Below, piece by piece: positions 45,134 to 53,870 of a stretch of 64,000 bases of DNA. The notes under the pieces are model-generated. The model saw only the letters and a list, made by a program, of their open reading frames with translations. It was not told the DNA's origin and searched no databases. The stretch is taken from the NCBI GenBank assembly GCA_017413255.1, contig JAFPUC010000007.1, positions 62,001 through 126,000 on the forward strand, in the 5' to 3' direction. A program made the translations under genes and the position numbers. This stretch comes from Aeriscardovia sp. GTDB taxonomy: Bacteria; Actinomycetota; Actinomycetes; Actinomycetales; Bifidobacteriaceae. The stretch's first letter is position 1, and every line of letters starts with the position of its first letter.

Positions 45134-45973
45134 ATGGCAAAAGATCTTTTAGGGCGCGAATTTGAGCCTTTTTCCCCACCTCCGCTTCAAAGGCGCAGCA
45201 CGGCTCCCGTGATAGCTGTGGTAAATCAAAAAGGCGGCGTAGGAAAAACTACCAGCACCATAAACATAGCCGGCGTTCTCTCCCAGTTAGGAAGGAAAGT
45301 GTTGGCAGTAGACTTCGATCCCCAGGGCGCCCTCACAGCCGGTCTGGGGGTGGACGGGAACTCAAAAGACAAGACGATTTATGACCTTCTTTTCGATCCC
45401 TCATTGGATGTGAAGGACGCCATAATACACACCCGTTTCAAAGGCCTTGACTTATTGCCGGCAAATATTGATTTATCAGCTGCAGAAATTCAGCTGGTCA
45501 CGGAGATGGGACGCGAGAGGATTTTACAGGGGGTGCTTTCCCCGGTCTTGGGAGACTACGACGCCATTCTCATCGATTGCCAGCCTTCTTTGGGCCTTTT
45601 GACGGTAAATGCCCTCACGGCTTCTTCGGGGGTTATAATCCCGGTCTCTACGGAGTACTTTGCCCTGAGGGGCGTAGCCCTCCTTATGGACTCTATAAAG
45701 AGGGTAAAAAGCCGGATCAACCCCTCTCTTGAGGTATTTGGAGTGCTGCCTACGATGTACACGACCAATACCAACCATGCCCAGGAATCTTTAAACAGGC
45801 TTTATGATGCCTTCGGAGACAAGCTTTTCCACACTGCGATCTCCAGATCCATCAAACTCCCCGATGCTTCAGTAGCCGGGGCCCCCATCACTTTCTATGC
45901 ACCGGAACACAAGGTGGCCAAAGAATACAGGGAAGCCACTTACGAAATTCTGGCCAAAAAATTCATCGCTTAA
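45134..45973 (+). CDS. ParA-type chromosome-partitioning ATPase
   Basis: 279 residues. The deviant Walker A motif is NQKGGVGKTTS (K33 and K38 both present). AVDFDPQGALTAGLG follows, then ILIDCQPSLGLLTVNAL (Walker B). It binds ATP and DNA as a dimer to segregate chromosomes, or acts in a partner-specific way. No parB-like gene is nearby. The ATG at 45134 has no clear Shine-Dalgarno. It ends 4 nt before typA. Confidence 0.92.
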   Translation: MAKDLLGREFEPFSPPPLQRRSTAPVIAVVNQKGGVGKTTSTINIAGVLSQLGRKVLAVDFDPQGALTAGLGVDGNSKDKTIYDLLFDPSLDVKDAIIHTRFKGLDLLPANIDLSAAEIQLVTEMGRERILQGVLSPVLGDYDAILIDCQPSLGLLTVNALTASSGVIIPVSTEYFALRGVALLMDSIKRVKSRINPSLEVFGVLPTMYTTNTNHAQESLNRLYDAFGDKLFHTAISRSIKLPDASVAGAPITFYAPEHKVAKEYREATYEILAKKFIA

Positions 45974-45976
45974 GAC

Positions 45977-47908
45977 TTGACTGGAGAAATACGGACGATG
46001 ATCAAACCGGATATACGGAATGTAGCCATAATAGCCCACGTGGATCACGGCAAGACCACACTGGTAGACGCCTTGTTAAAGCAGGCCCACGCTTTTTCAG
46101 ACAGGCAGAAAGTGCCTGACAGGGTCATGGACAGCGGGGAAATAGAAAGAGAAAAGGGCATAACCATCCTTGCCAAAAATACGGCCATAAATTACAGCGG
46201 AGAGGCCGCGGCAAAGAAGGGGCAAAAAAGCATTACCATAAACCTCATAGACACTCCCGGACACGCAGATTTCGGAGGGGAAGTGGAAAGGGGCTTGTCC
46301 ATGGTGGACGGGGCTATACTTCTCGTGGACGCCTCCGAAGGCCCGCTTCCCCAGACCCGTTTTGTTTTAAGAAAGGCCCTGGAGGCAAAGCTTCCCATAA
46401 TACTTGTCATAAACAAGACAGACAGGCCGGATTCTAGGATTGCCCAGGTGGTTAGCGAAACTACCGACCTTCTTTTGTCCTTGGCAGAAGACGTGATGGC
46501 GGAAGGAGTGGAGGTGGACATAGACAAGCTCTGCTCCCTTCCGGTTCTCTACGCCTGCGCCAAAGCGGGCAGGGCGGACACCGTCAGGCCAAAAGACGGG
46601 CAGATGCCCGCAAACGGGGATTTGGAGCCTCTTTTTGCAGCCCTGGTAAACGAAATACCGGCCCCCACCTACGATCCAAACTCCCCCCTCCAGGCCCTGG
46701 TCACAAATATCGACTCCTCTGATTTTTTGGGCCGCCTCGGACTTATCCGCGTTTACAACGGTGTGATAGAAAAAGGGAAGACATACGGGCTGGTCAGAGA
46801 AAAGGGAATGGAAAGCTTTAAAGTGACCGAGCTGCTCAGAACTTACGGCTTAAACCGTTTGCCCTCCCCTTCCGCCGGCCCCGGAGACATAGTTGCCGTG
46901 GCGGGCGTGCAAGACATCATGATAGGCGAGAGCATAGTGGATTTAAACGACCCCAGGCCGCTTGGAGTGATACACATAGACGAGCCCGCTATTTCCATGA
47001 CTTTCGGCATAAACGATTCCCCCCTCGCAGGAACCGAAGGAAAGGATCACAAGCTCACGGCCAGAATGCTTAAAGACAGGCTGGACAGAGAGCTTGTGGG
47101 AAACGTATCCATAAAGGTCCTTCCAACCGATCGGCCTGATATGTGGAAAGTCATGGGGAGGGGGGAACTGGCCCTCTCCGTCTTGGCGGAGCAGATGAGG
47201 AGGGAGGGCTACGAACTCACCCTGGGACGCCCTCAGGTTGTAACCCGAAAAGGCGAGGACGGATCTGTGCTGGAGCCTTTTGAAGAGGCCACTATAGACG
47301 TCCCTAGCGAATTTGTGGGAGCCGTCAGCCAGCTTATGGCCCTTCGCAAAGGGATAATGGTTTCCATGAAGGACCACGGGTCCGGGTGGGTGCGCCTCGT
47401 CTTCTCCGTTCCTTCAAGAGGGCTTATAGGCATTAGAGCCAAGCTCCTTACAGACACCCACGGCACCGCCGTCAGCTCGTCTCTGCTCACAGGCTACAAG
47501 CCGTGGGCAGGAGAAATCGTCACCAGGCAGAGCGGATCTATGGTGTCGGGAACAAGGGGGACTGCCACCCCTTACGCCATGCAGCACCTTCAGGCCAGGG
47601 GCATTTTCTTTGTGGAGCCCCAGAGCCAGGTTTATGAGGGCCAGGTCGTAGGGATTGCAAACAAGCCCAATGATTTGGATGTAAATATTACGGTGGCGAA
47701 GCACATGACCAATATGAGGTCGTCTACCGCAGATGTGTTTGAAACCCTCACTCCCCCCATCACCCTAAGCCTCGAAGAGGCTTTAGACTTTGCAGCGGAG
47801 GACGAATGCGTAGAAGTTACGCCGGAGGCCATAAGGGTCAGAAAGATCATCCTCAACAGGGAGCAGTGGTACAAGTGGCGCGCCAGGCAGGCCAGGGAAA
47901 CCAGATAA
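45977..47908 (+). CDS. typA: Ribosome-binding GTPase TypA/BipA
   Basis: 643 residues (the family start is more likely ATG 45998, MIKPDIRNV, than the TTG at 45977). G1 AHVDHGKTT, G3 DTPGHADFGGE, G4 NKTDRPDSR are intact, followed by elongation-factor-like domains and the BipA C-terminal domain. It is a translational GTPase used in 50S assembly and stress. Its 3' end overlaps the start of the next gene. Confidence 0.95.
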   Translation: MTGEIRTMIKPDIRNVAIIAHVDHGKTTLVDALLKQAHAFSDRQKVPDRVMDSGEIEREKGITILAKNTAINYSGEAAAKKGQKSITINLIDTPGHADFGGEVERGLSMVDGAILLVDASEGPLPQTRFVLRKALEAKLPIILVINKTDRPDSRIAQVVSETTDLLLSLAEDVMAEGVEVDIDKLCSLPVLYACAKAGRADTVRPKDGQMPANGDLEPLFAALVNEIPAPTYDPNSPLQALVTNIDSSDFLGRLGLIRVYNGVIEKGKTYGLVREKGMESFKVTELLRTYGLNRLPSPSAGPGDIVAVAGVQDIMIGESIVDLNDPRPLGVIHIDEPAISMTFGINDSPLAGTEGKDHKLTARMLKDRLDRELVGNVSIKVLPTDRPDMWKVMGRGELALSVLAEQMRREGYELTLGRPQVVTRKGEDGSVLEPFEEATIDVPSEFVGAVSQLMALRKGIMVSMKDHGSGWVRLVFSVPSRGLIGIRAKLLTDTHGTAVSSSLLTGYKPWAGEIVTRQSGSMVSGTRGTATPYAMQHLQARGIFFVEPQSQVYEGQVVGIANKPNDLDVNITVAKHMTNMRSSTADVFETLTPPITLSLEEALDFAAEDECVEVTPEAIRVRKIILNREQWYKWRARQARETR

Positions 47909-48291
47909 AGTCGGTCCTGGCCTGGGTTAGGATCGCGCTCTTTGCCCTCTTTTCCGCCCTTTTGGGCACGATGATTTCCAGAGACGGCGCAGATGGCCCT
48001 TTTCCATGGGGCCTTCTAATCTCGCTTCTTTTAATTTTCGTTGTCTCCCTTCTGGCAAGGAGGGACAAGAAAATCGCCGGGGTGGGAATGTGTTTGATGT
48101 TTTCAAGCGCCATGGCATGGATTTTGGCGCTTCTTCCGGGGGCGGGGGGAAGCATTTTAGTCCCTATCGCCTCCCCCGCCTTTACTACATTTTTCAGCGC
48201 CTTTGCAGGCTATATCTGGCTTTTTGGCCTGATAGTGGTTCAGATCATAACGGCCCTGCTCCCTAGAAAGTGGTTTTCGGAAAAAAAATAG
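47875..48291 (+). CDS. Small integral membrane protein (four predicted spans)
   Basis: 138 residues from the GTG at 47875 (AGGGAG 11 nt upstream), overlapping the typA end. Hydrophobic spans near 18-36, 45-60, 68-88 and 100-122 alternate with short loops (RDGADGPFPW, RRDKKIAG). The C-terminus ends in a basic tail. Unrecognised; similar small membrane proteins downstream of typA occur in other actinobacteria. An earlier in-frame start at 47806 would lie entirely within typA. Confidence 0.65.
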   Translation: MARQAGQGNQIKSVLAWVRIALFALFSALLGTMISRDGADGPFPWGLLISLLLIFVVSLLARRDKKIAGVGMCLMFSSAMAWILALLPGAGGSILVPIASPAFTTFFSAFAGYIWLFGLIVVQIITALLPRKWFSEKK

Positions 48292-48306
48292 CCGCTCGGT
48301 TTTAGA

Positions 48307-49149
48307 ATGTTACAGATGGCGACGCTTATTTCCACATCCAATTTGAACGGCTTGCGCGCCGCATGGCGCAAGGGAATGGGAGGCTGGATAGACAGGACCC
48401 TTCCCGATGTACTCTGCATGCAGGAAGTGCGCGCTCCCAAGGACGCGGCGGAGTCCATTTTTTCCGATATTTCCTCTCTCTACTCTTCTAAAGGAAAAAA
48501 GCTTTATGCGGCCTATCAGCTTTGCAAAATTCCCGGCAGAGCCGGAGTGGCGCTCCTTAGCGTCTTTCCTTTTGAAGATCTTTCTTTTGGTCTGAAAGGC
48601 CTGGATGACGATGTAGACAGCGGCAGGTGGATTGAAGCGCGCATAACCCTGAAAAGCGGAATAAAGCTTACGGTGGTATGCGCATACATCCATTCCGGAG
48701 ACAGCATGGATGAGGAAAAGATGGATCAAAAATTCAGGTTTTTGGACACCGCCACCTGCAGGATTGAAGAACTCCTTTTGGCCAAAGAGGGAGAGCTTTT
48801 AATATGCGGCGACCTAAATATCGCCCACACCCCCTTAGACATCAAGAACGCAAAGTCAAATATAGACAGCTCCGGCTTTCTTCCCCAAGAGCGATCTTAC
48901 CTGGACAAGTGGCTTTCTTTGGGCCTTGTAGACGAAGTGCGCAGCCTTTGCGGCCAAAAGCAGGGCCCGTACTCATGGTGGAGTTATAGGGGGCGGGCCT
49001 TTGACAACGATGCGGGCTGGAGGCTGGACTACGAGCTGGGGACGCCCGCCATTTCTTCAAAGGCGAAAAATTTCTTCATAGAAAGGGCTCCGTCCTACGA
49101 TCTGCGCTTTAGCGATCACGGACCGGTAAGCGTCGAATACGAGTGCTAG
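48307..49149 (+). CDS. Exodeoxyribonuclease III (AP endonuclease)
   Basis: 280 residues. Motifs: STSNLNGLRAA, the QEVR Glu, GDLNIAHTPLDI (Asp/Asn), YSWWSYRGRAFDNDAGWRLDY and SDHGP (catalytic His). It incises abasic sites and has 3' exonuclease activity in base-excision repair. It partners functionally with the DNA glycosylase at 55913-56701. Confidence 0.94.
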   Translation: MLQMATLISTSNLNGLRAAWRKGMGGWIDRTLPDVLCMQEVRAPKDAAESIFSDISSLYSSKGKKLYAAYQLCKIPGRAGVALLSVFPFEDLSFGLKGLDDDVDSGRWIEARITLKSGIKLTVVCAYIHSGDSMDEEKMDQKFRFLDTATCRIEELLLAKEGELLICGDLNIAHTPLDIKNAKSNIDSSGFLPQERSYLDKWLSLGLVDEVRSLCGQKQGPYSWWSYRGRAFDNDAGWRLDYELGTPAISSKAKNFFIERAPSYDLRFSDHGPVSVEYEC

Positions 49150-49159
49150 GAGGCGTATT

Positions 49160-49915
49160 TTGTTTAAAAAGCGGGACAAGAAAAAGGAAGAGGACGCAAA
49201 AGAAGAGGCGGAGGAAAGAAAGGAAAAGGAAGAGAAGGAAAAAGAGATAGAGGAGGAAGAAATAGAAGAATCCGAGGGCGTAACAGGTCACTCGGGCCCC
49301 TACGACATTTCAGATCCCGATGCGCCGAAAGGGGAGTACCTGGATTTGGGAGGTCTTAAGATCCTTGGCAAGGGCGGCCTTTCCATGCGCCTCGTCCCTT
49401 CCCCCGACCAAAAAAACATAGCGGATCTGGCCTTTAGTTACGGCAGCTCTTCTCTTCAGCTCACCCTCCTCGCCTCCCCCAGACGCGTAAAGTTTTGGCA
49501 GGAACTGCGAAACGATATACTCTCCTCCCAAAAAGGCGCAACGGAAAAAGAAGGTACTTTCGGGCCTGAAGTATATTTCACCACCAAGGTAAGGGAGGGA
49601 GTGGAAATTCCCACCAGAATTGTAGGCGTAGACGGTCCCCGCTGGATGCTTCGAGGGATTTTTGCAGGCCCCGCCGCAGAAGGAGGGGAAGAAAAAGACT
49701 ACTTGGACGACTTCTTCTCTACTGTAATTGCAAACAGGGGAACCGAGCCCCTGGCTCCCGGCGACCCCGTCCCGCTTGTCTTCCCCCCGCAGCTCCTTCC
49801 TCAAAATATGGCAAAGGCAGCCGCGGGCGAGGGCCCGGAGATGGTGGACGTGACTACAAAGCAGAGCGTGCAGGAGACCTTGGAAAGAGGCCCCATGTTT
49901 ACGGAAATAAGATAG
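49160..49915 (+). CDS. DUF3710 family protein
   Basis: 251 residues. A charged Lys/Glu-only N-terminus (1-40, low-complexity coiled coil) precedes the DUF3710 domain with GPYDISD, EYLDLGGLKI and RWMLRGIFAGPAA. Function unknown; conserved in actinobacteria, often next to DUF3159. TTG start with AGGAGG 6 nt upstream. Confidence 0.88.
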   Translation: MFKKRDKKKEEDAKEEAEERKEKEEKEKEIEEEEIEESEGVTGHSGPYDISDPDAPKGEYLDLGGLKILGKGGLSMRLVPSPDQKNIADLAFSYGSSSLQLTLLASPRRVKFWQELRNDILSSQKGATEKEGTFGPEVYFTTKVREGVEIPTRIVGVDGPRWMLRGIFAGPAAEGGEEKDYLDDFFSTVIANRGTEPLAPGDPVPLVFPPQLLPQNMAKAAAGEGPEMVDVTTKQSVQETLERGPMFTEIR

Positions 49916-49932
49916 TTGGATAAAGGCGGCAA

Positions 49933-50715
49933 ATGGCACAAGAGTCCGGAGAAAGAAGAAGGAGAAGGGTAGTCTCTTCTACCCTCCAACCCGCACCCGA
50001 ACCGCAGCAAATGCGTCAAAACCCTCAGGAGGGGGGCAAAAAGGGCTTTGCCTCTATAGCCCAGAGCGACACCTTTTCCTTTATGGGCGCCGTGGGCGGC
50101 TGGAGAGGGATATTCGAAGCCGTAGGCCCCAGCGCAGTCTTCCTAATCCTCTACATCTGCACCCACAAGCTTTCTATAGCCGTAGTGTGCTCCATAGGGA
50201 TTTCGCTGTTTTTCATAGCGTGGAGATTTATAATGCGCGAAAAGATGAGGAGCGCCATAGTGGGCCTCATCCTCTCCTGCATTTATTTGGGGGCAGCTGC
50301 CCTGAGCCACAGCGCGAGAAATTATTACCTTCCCGCTTTTATTCTCGATTTTTGCGCAGTCATAGTCTTTCTAATCACCCTTTTGTGCCGTTTTCCGATT
50401 TTGGGGATATTGGTGGAGTTTTTCCACACTCCCCCCAAAAACGGACTTAGGGTGTGGGCCAAAGAATGGAATGGGGACAAGGCCCTCCACAAAGCCTATA
50501 TGAAGGCCACCTGGGTGTGGGTGGCCCTGTTTTCCATCCGCCTCATCATAGAGGTCCCCTTCTACTTTGCAGACAACATAGACGTGCTTGGAATACTGCA
50601 CCTGGTGCTAGGCATCCCGCTTTACGCTGTGACGGTATGGCTGTGCTGGATGATAATTTCACCCCAGATAAAGAGAGTTGACAGAGCTAGGAAGTATGGC
50701 GGGGGAAGAGTTTAG
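49933..50715 (+). CDS. DUF3159 family membrane protein
   Basis: 260 residues. An Arg-rich cytosolic N-terminus (1-45) is followed by a DTFSFMGAVGGWRGIFE motif and five or six membrane spans. Conserved in actinobacteria and genetically linked with DUF3710. Function unknown. It overlaps the next gene (start 50696) by 20 nt. Confidence 0.88.
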   Translation: MAQESGERRRRRVVSSTLQPAPEPQQMRQNPQEGGKKGFASIAQSDTFSFMGAVGGWRGIFEAVGPSAVFLILYICTHKLSIAVVCSIGISLFFIAWRFIMREKMRSAIVGLILSCIYLGAAALSHSARNYYLPAFILDFCAVIVFLITLLCRFPILGILVEFFHTPPKNGLRVWAKEWNGDKALHKAYMKATWVWVALFSIRLIIEVPFYFADNIDVLGILHLVLGIPLYAVTVWLCWMIISPQIKRVDRARKYGGGRV

Positions 50716-51913
50716 AGTCGTAATCGAAAAGTTCGCAGATCAGGGCCGGTGCGTCACCCATATTGACGGGCGCACTGTCTTTGTGCGCTTCGCCCTGCCG
50801 GGGGAAGAAGTCCTAATTTCCATAGACCGGCCCGCAAGGAAGGAAGCGAGGTTCTGGACGGGGGAAGTAAAAGAAGTGTTTTCAGCTTCCCCTTTCAGGA
50901 TAGATCCCTTGTGGAAGGAAGCGGGATCTGCGGCCGAAGGCGGGGGGATAGGCGGAGCGGACCTGTGCTTTGTAAGCCTTCAAGGCCAGATCGAGTGGAA
51001 AAAATGGGTGATAGAAAACCAGCTAAAGCGCCTGGGGGGGATTGAAGAAGAGTGCCCGGTAGAGAGATTAAAGTTTGACCTTGAAAACGGAGGCCTTCAC
51101 TGGAGAAGCCGGATTGATCTTTTGACCAACTCCGATGGGCGCCCATCCATGAGGAAAAGGGAAAGCCACAGCCTGGTTCCGATTTCCACAATGCCGCTCT
51201 GTTACTCCCCCCTTTTGGAAGAGGCGAAAAAAGCCGGAATTTGGAAGACACCTCTTCCCAAAAACGCGCCTCTCCACCTGGCCGGCGGAAGCGGCGGGGA
51301 AGAGGGCAACTTCTATGTAGGGATTGGGGGGAAAAGGGCTGCAGGAAGGCAGACTTTGACTTGGAAAATACATTTGGATCGCCCCTACTGCTATGAAGTG
51401 GACGCCTGCTCCTTCTGGCAGGTCCACGTCATGGCGGCCCAGATCCTGGCAGAGTGCGTCTACGGGATGGCAAAGCCCTTCGCAGGAAAGCTGGCGTGGG
51501 ATCTTTATTCGGGATCCGGTCTTTTTACCCTCCCCCTGGGATCTTTGTTTGCCAGGGTGCAGAGCGTAGAACAGGCTCCGACGGCGGTAAGGATGGCCAG
51601 GAAAAATACGGGGGACGGGAAAAAATTCTCCCTTTCCTGCGCAAAAGTGGAAAAAGCGCTCCCTTCCCTTTCATCTTCGCCGGATTTTGTCGTGGCAGAT
51701 CCCGCAAGATCCGGCCTGGGGAGAGAAGTGTGTGAAGGATTAGCCAAAAAGGGGGTAAAAGCCCTGGCCTACGTCTCCTGCAACCCCACTACCTTCGCCA
51801 GAGACTGCAGGTATTTGACAGAGGAGGGATACCGCCTGGAGCAACTGCGCGCCTTTGACCTTTACCCCTGCACGCACCACGTTGAAGTCGCAGCGCTTCT
51901 TGCGCGCCCTTAA
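50696..51913 (+). CDS. RlmD/TrmA-family RNA uracil-C5 methyltransferase
   Basis: 405 residues from ATG 50696 (GGAAG upstream). An N-terminal TRAM-type beta domain (GRCVTHIDGRTVFVRFALPGEEV) precedes the methyltransferase core with WDLYSGSGLFTLPL (motif I), ADPARSGLGREV and YVSCNPTTFARD, which holds the nucleophile Cys. No typical four-Cys iron-sulfur cluster pattern is visible, as in many actinobacterial members. It makes m5U in tRNA or rRNA; target unresolved. Confidence 0.92.
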   Translation: MAGEEFRVVIEKFADQGRCVTHIDGRTVFVRFALPGEEVLISIDRPARKEARFWTGEVKEVFSASPFRIDPLWKEAGSAAEGGGIGGADLCFVSLQGQIEWKKWVIENQLKRLGGIEEECPVERLKFDLENGGLHWRSRIDLLTNSDGRPSMRKRESHSLVPISTMPLCYSPLLEEAKKAGIWKTPLPKNAPLHLAGGSGGEEGNFYVGIGGKRAAGRQTLTWKIHLDRPYCYEVDACSFWQVHVMAAQILAECVYGMAKPFAGKLAWDLYSGSGLFTLPLGSLFARVQSVEQAPTAVRMARKNTGDGKKFSLSCAKVEKALPSLSSSPDFVVADPARSGLGREVCEGLAKKGVKALAYVSCNPTTFARDCRYLTEEGYRLEQLRAFDLYPCTHHVEVAALLARP

Positions 51914-51993
51914 CCGGTTTTTGAAACGGCAGGAGCCGGCTTTTGTCTTTACGGGCGCATAGGCGCGCAGGGAAGAAGAACTGCGAAGAGAAT

Positions 51994-52012
51994 GCAGGCG
52001 AAGACCGCCTGC
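51994..52012. promoter_or_regulatory. Perfect GC-rich hairpin after the methyltransferase gene
   Basis: GCAGGCG (51994-52000), AAGAC loop, CGCCTGC (52006-52012). It lacks a following T-run, so it is either an inefficient terminator or a structured leader for the gene at 52071. Confidence 0.45.
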
Positions 52013-52070
52013 AATTTAGCATAAAAGACATAGTCAATAGTATTTTTCCAAAAGACTTGAAAGGCGAGAA

Positions 52071-52601
52071 ATGAAATACAGCCAAGCCTGGAATGAAATG
52101 CACAAAACCCGCAGGCTTCCTACTTATTACGATCCCACGTTTCAAAATAATGACGAAGATGATTTTATAGGAGTGGTCAGGTGCGCGTGGTGCGGAAAGG
52201 AGGTAATCGCTGTTTGGGATAAAGAGAGGCTTTCAAAACGCTCCAGCAGATGCACCTACCCCTTTTACCCCCTTCCCTATCTGGGCCGCAATTCGGTAAG
52301 GAACTGCAAGACTGCAATATACGCCTACAGCAATCTGATAACGGCAGTGAAAAAGGAGTGCAACCTGTTTGAGGTGTTGGTCAACGTGCTTTTCCGCGTG
52401 CGAAATTCCGACGGCACCATAGCGACTGATTTCCTTGAAAACCCCCACAACGTAGAACTTTTATGCAGCAACTGCCTGCTGAAAACTGCCAGGCACGGCC
52501 AGTCGAGGAAGGTTACAAAGCTTAGAAATACCTATTACAGGGTGATTGTAACTTCACCCGCAAAAACCAAAGAAGAGGTTTTATCTGATTTGGGCCTTTA
52601 A
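52071..52601 (+). CDS. Unrecognised protein with CxWCGK zinc-ribbon motif
   Basis: 176 residues. C38 and C41 in VRCAWCGKE, with C60 and a CSNC pair (131, 134), could form a zinc site. The rest is mixed alpha/beta with Tyr-rich N-terminus. The gene has AGGCGAGA upstream of the ATG. The CxWCGK signature recurs in the small protein at 56762-57010. Function unknown. Confidence 0.65.
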   Translation: MKYSQAWNEMHKTRRLPTYYDPTFQNNDEDDFIGVVRCAWCGKEVIAVWDKERLSKRSSRCTYPFYPLPYLGRNSVRNCKTAIYAYSNLITAVKKECNLFEVLVNVLFRVRNSDGTIATDFLENPHNVELLCSNCLLKTARHGQSRKVTKLRNTYYRVIVTSPAKTKEEVLSDLGL

Positions 52602-52696
52602 AAGCGCGTAAGCTTTAGCATCCAATTTGAACAGCCCATTTAGGGGATCTTTCTTTGCGTGTGATCCGCCTCTCTTTTTTGTATAAGCCCGCGCTT

Positions 52697-52732
52697 TTGG
52701 ATTATGAAAATAAATTGGATTATGAAAATAAA
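52697..52732. repeat. Tandem 18-bp direct repeat
   Basis: Two exact adjacent copies of an 18-nt unit (TTGGATTATGAAAATAAA) at 52697-52714 and 52715-52732, in the non-coding stretch between 52602 and 52885 upstream of crcB. No further copies are seen nearby. It could be a slipped duplication or part of a promoter/regulator site. Confidence 0.9.
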
Positions 52733-52885
52733 AATGGGATCCCCGGTAAGGGAAAGTGAAATACATGGAGCTCCCCCTTTCCCCTCCCGGCGGGGCAAAC
52801 GGATCGAAAAGCCCATACATAGACCTCATAATAAAATTAGCTTGGAAATTTTGAGCGAAGGAAGCGGAAGATTAACAAGTCAAAA

Positions 52886-53461
52886 GTGAGACATGGAAAT
52901 TACCAGGGGAGGCATCTGAAAACCGCTCCCCCTTCGACCCGTATCCGAAAAAAGGGGGGAAGCAGGCGCGCCGGAAAGCATCACTTTCTAAGCGACCTGC
53001 TTTTGGTATTTGCAGGGGCGCTCCTGGGGGCCGCGCTGAGGGTCCTAATAACACATTTTTGCGATTTAGTCCAGTACAGCTTCTACGGGTGGGACTGGAC
53101 TTACCTTTTTATAAACGTCATAGGCGCTTTCGCTTTTGGCCTGCTTGTCTCGCTCTTCAAAGTCCGCTTCCCTTCCAAGGAAAAAAAATGGTACGTTTTT
53201 GTCTCTGAAAGCGCCGCGGCAAGCTTTACGGCATTTGACTTGGTCTTCTCACAGATTTCCCTGCTTTTTTTGCGGCCCAACATAGTCGTTCTTATTTTCT
53301 ACGTAGCTGTAAATTTTGCCGCATGCATTGTATTTAGCTCGCTGGGTGTATTTTTGGGTTCGGGAAAAAAGCCCGCGGGGATAAAGAGATCCGGATCGCG
53401 TCACGAGCTTTCTTCGGAGCGGGGCAAAACGCGCCTCCCCGGCCCCCGCCACGGCTACTAA
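52886..53461 (+). CDS. crcB: CrcB/Fluc-type fluoride channel protein, first of a tandem pair
   Basis: 191 residues, about 60 longer than usual owing to basic tails at both ends. Four membrane spans begin near residue 38. INVIGAFAFG (about 76-85) is the family Asn/Gly motif for ion passage. The second motif, GGxTTFSTF in typical members, is reduced to ASFTAF. Fluc channels dimerise in antiparallel; the two adjacent genes here are expected to make a heterodimer. GTG start without a strong Shine-Dalgarno. Confidence 0.8.
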   Translation: MRHGNYQGRHLKTAPPSTRIRKKGGSRRAGKHHFLSDLLLVFAGALLGAALRVLITHFCDLVQYSFYGWDWTYLFINVIGAFAFGLLVSLFKVRFPSKEKKWYVFVSESAAASFTAFDLVFSQISLLFLRPNIVVLIFYVAVNFAACIVFSSLGVFLGSGKKPAGIKRSGSRHELSSERGKTRLPGPRHGY

Positions 53462-53471
53462 AGGCAGAAAA

Positions 53472-53846
53472 ATGTGGATAGATGTTCTGGTAGTTGTAAC
53501 TTCGGCCTTTGGTACGGCTTTAAGGTTTTGCCAGGATCGCTTCTTTAAGGGATTTAAAAACAGCCGTTCGGCCAGCATATTTGCAGCCAGCCTTATTTCC
53601 TGCCTTGTATGCGGAATACTGAACGCAATGATTTTTCTTTTGGAAACCTCGCCTGTTTTAAAGGAAGTGATATGTGCGGGCTTCCTTTGCGGCTATTCTT
53701 CCTTCGCGGTGCTCGGGACGGCGGCTGCGCTGCTGACAAAAAGAAAAAAAGGATGGGAAAAGTCCATCTTTTATTCCCTTTCCGCTTTCATCTTAAGCCT
53801 GTGTTTTTATTTCATAGGGTTTTTCGGTATTTTAGTTCTTCACTAG
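53472..53846 (+). CDS. crcB: CrcB/Fluc-type fluoride channel protein, second of a tandem pair
   Basis: 124 residues, four membrane spans. The Asn-Gly motif is degraded (SLISCLVCG) while the second motif remains partly as GFLCGYSSFAVLG. The two proteins are complementary in what they retain, supporting heterodimer function. It starts 10 nt after the first crcB. Confidence 0.78.
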   Translation: MWIDVLVVVTSAFGTALRFCQDRFFKGFKNSRSASIFAASLISCLVCGILNAMIFLLETSPVLKEVICAGFLCGYSSFAVLGTAAALLTKRKKGWEKSIFYSLSAFILSLCFYFIGFFGILVLH

Positions 53847-53870
53847 GATAGGGAAAGTAGGAGGTGCAAA

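Noticed and set aside
52602-52885. Fluoride riboswitch upstream of crcB
   Set aside because: I could not find the conserved fluoride-aptamer pairing elements; only an 18-bp tandem repeat and AT-rich sequence.
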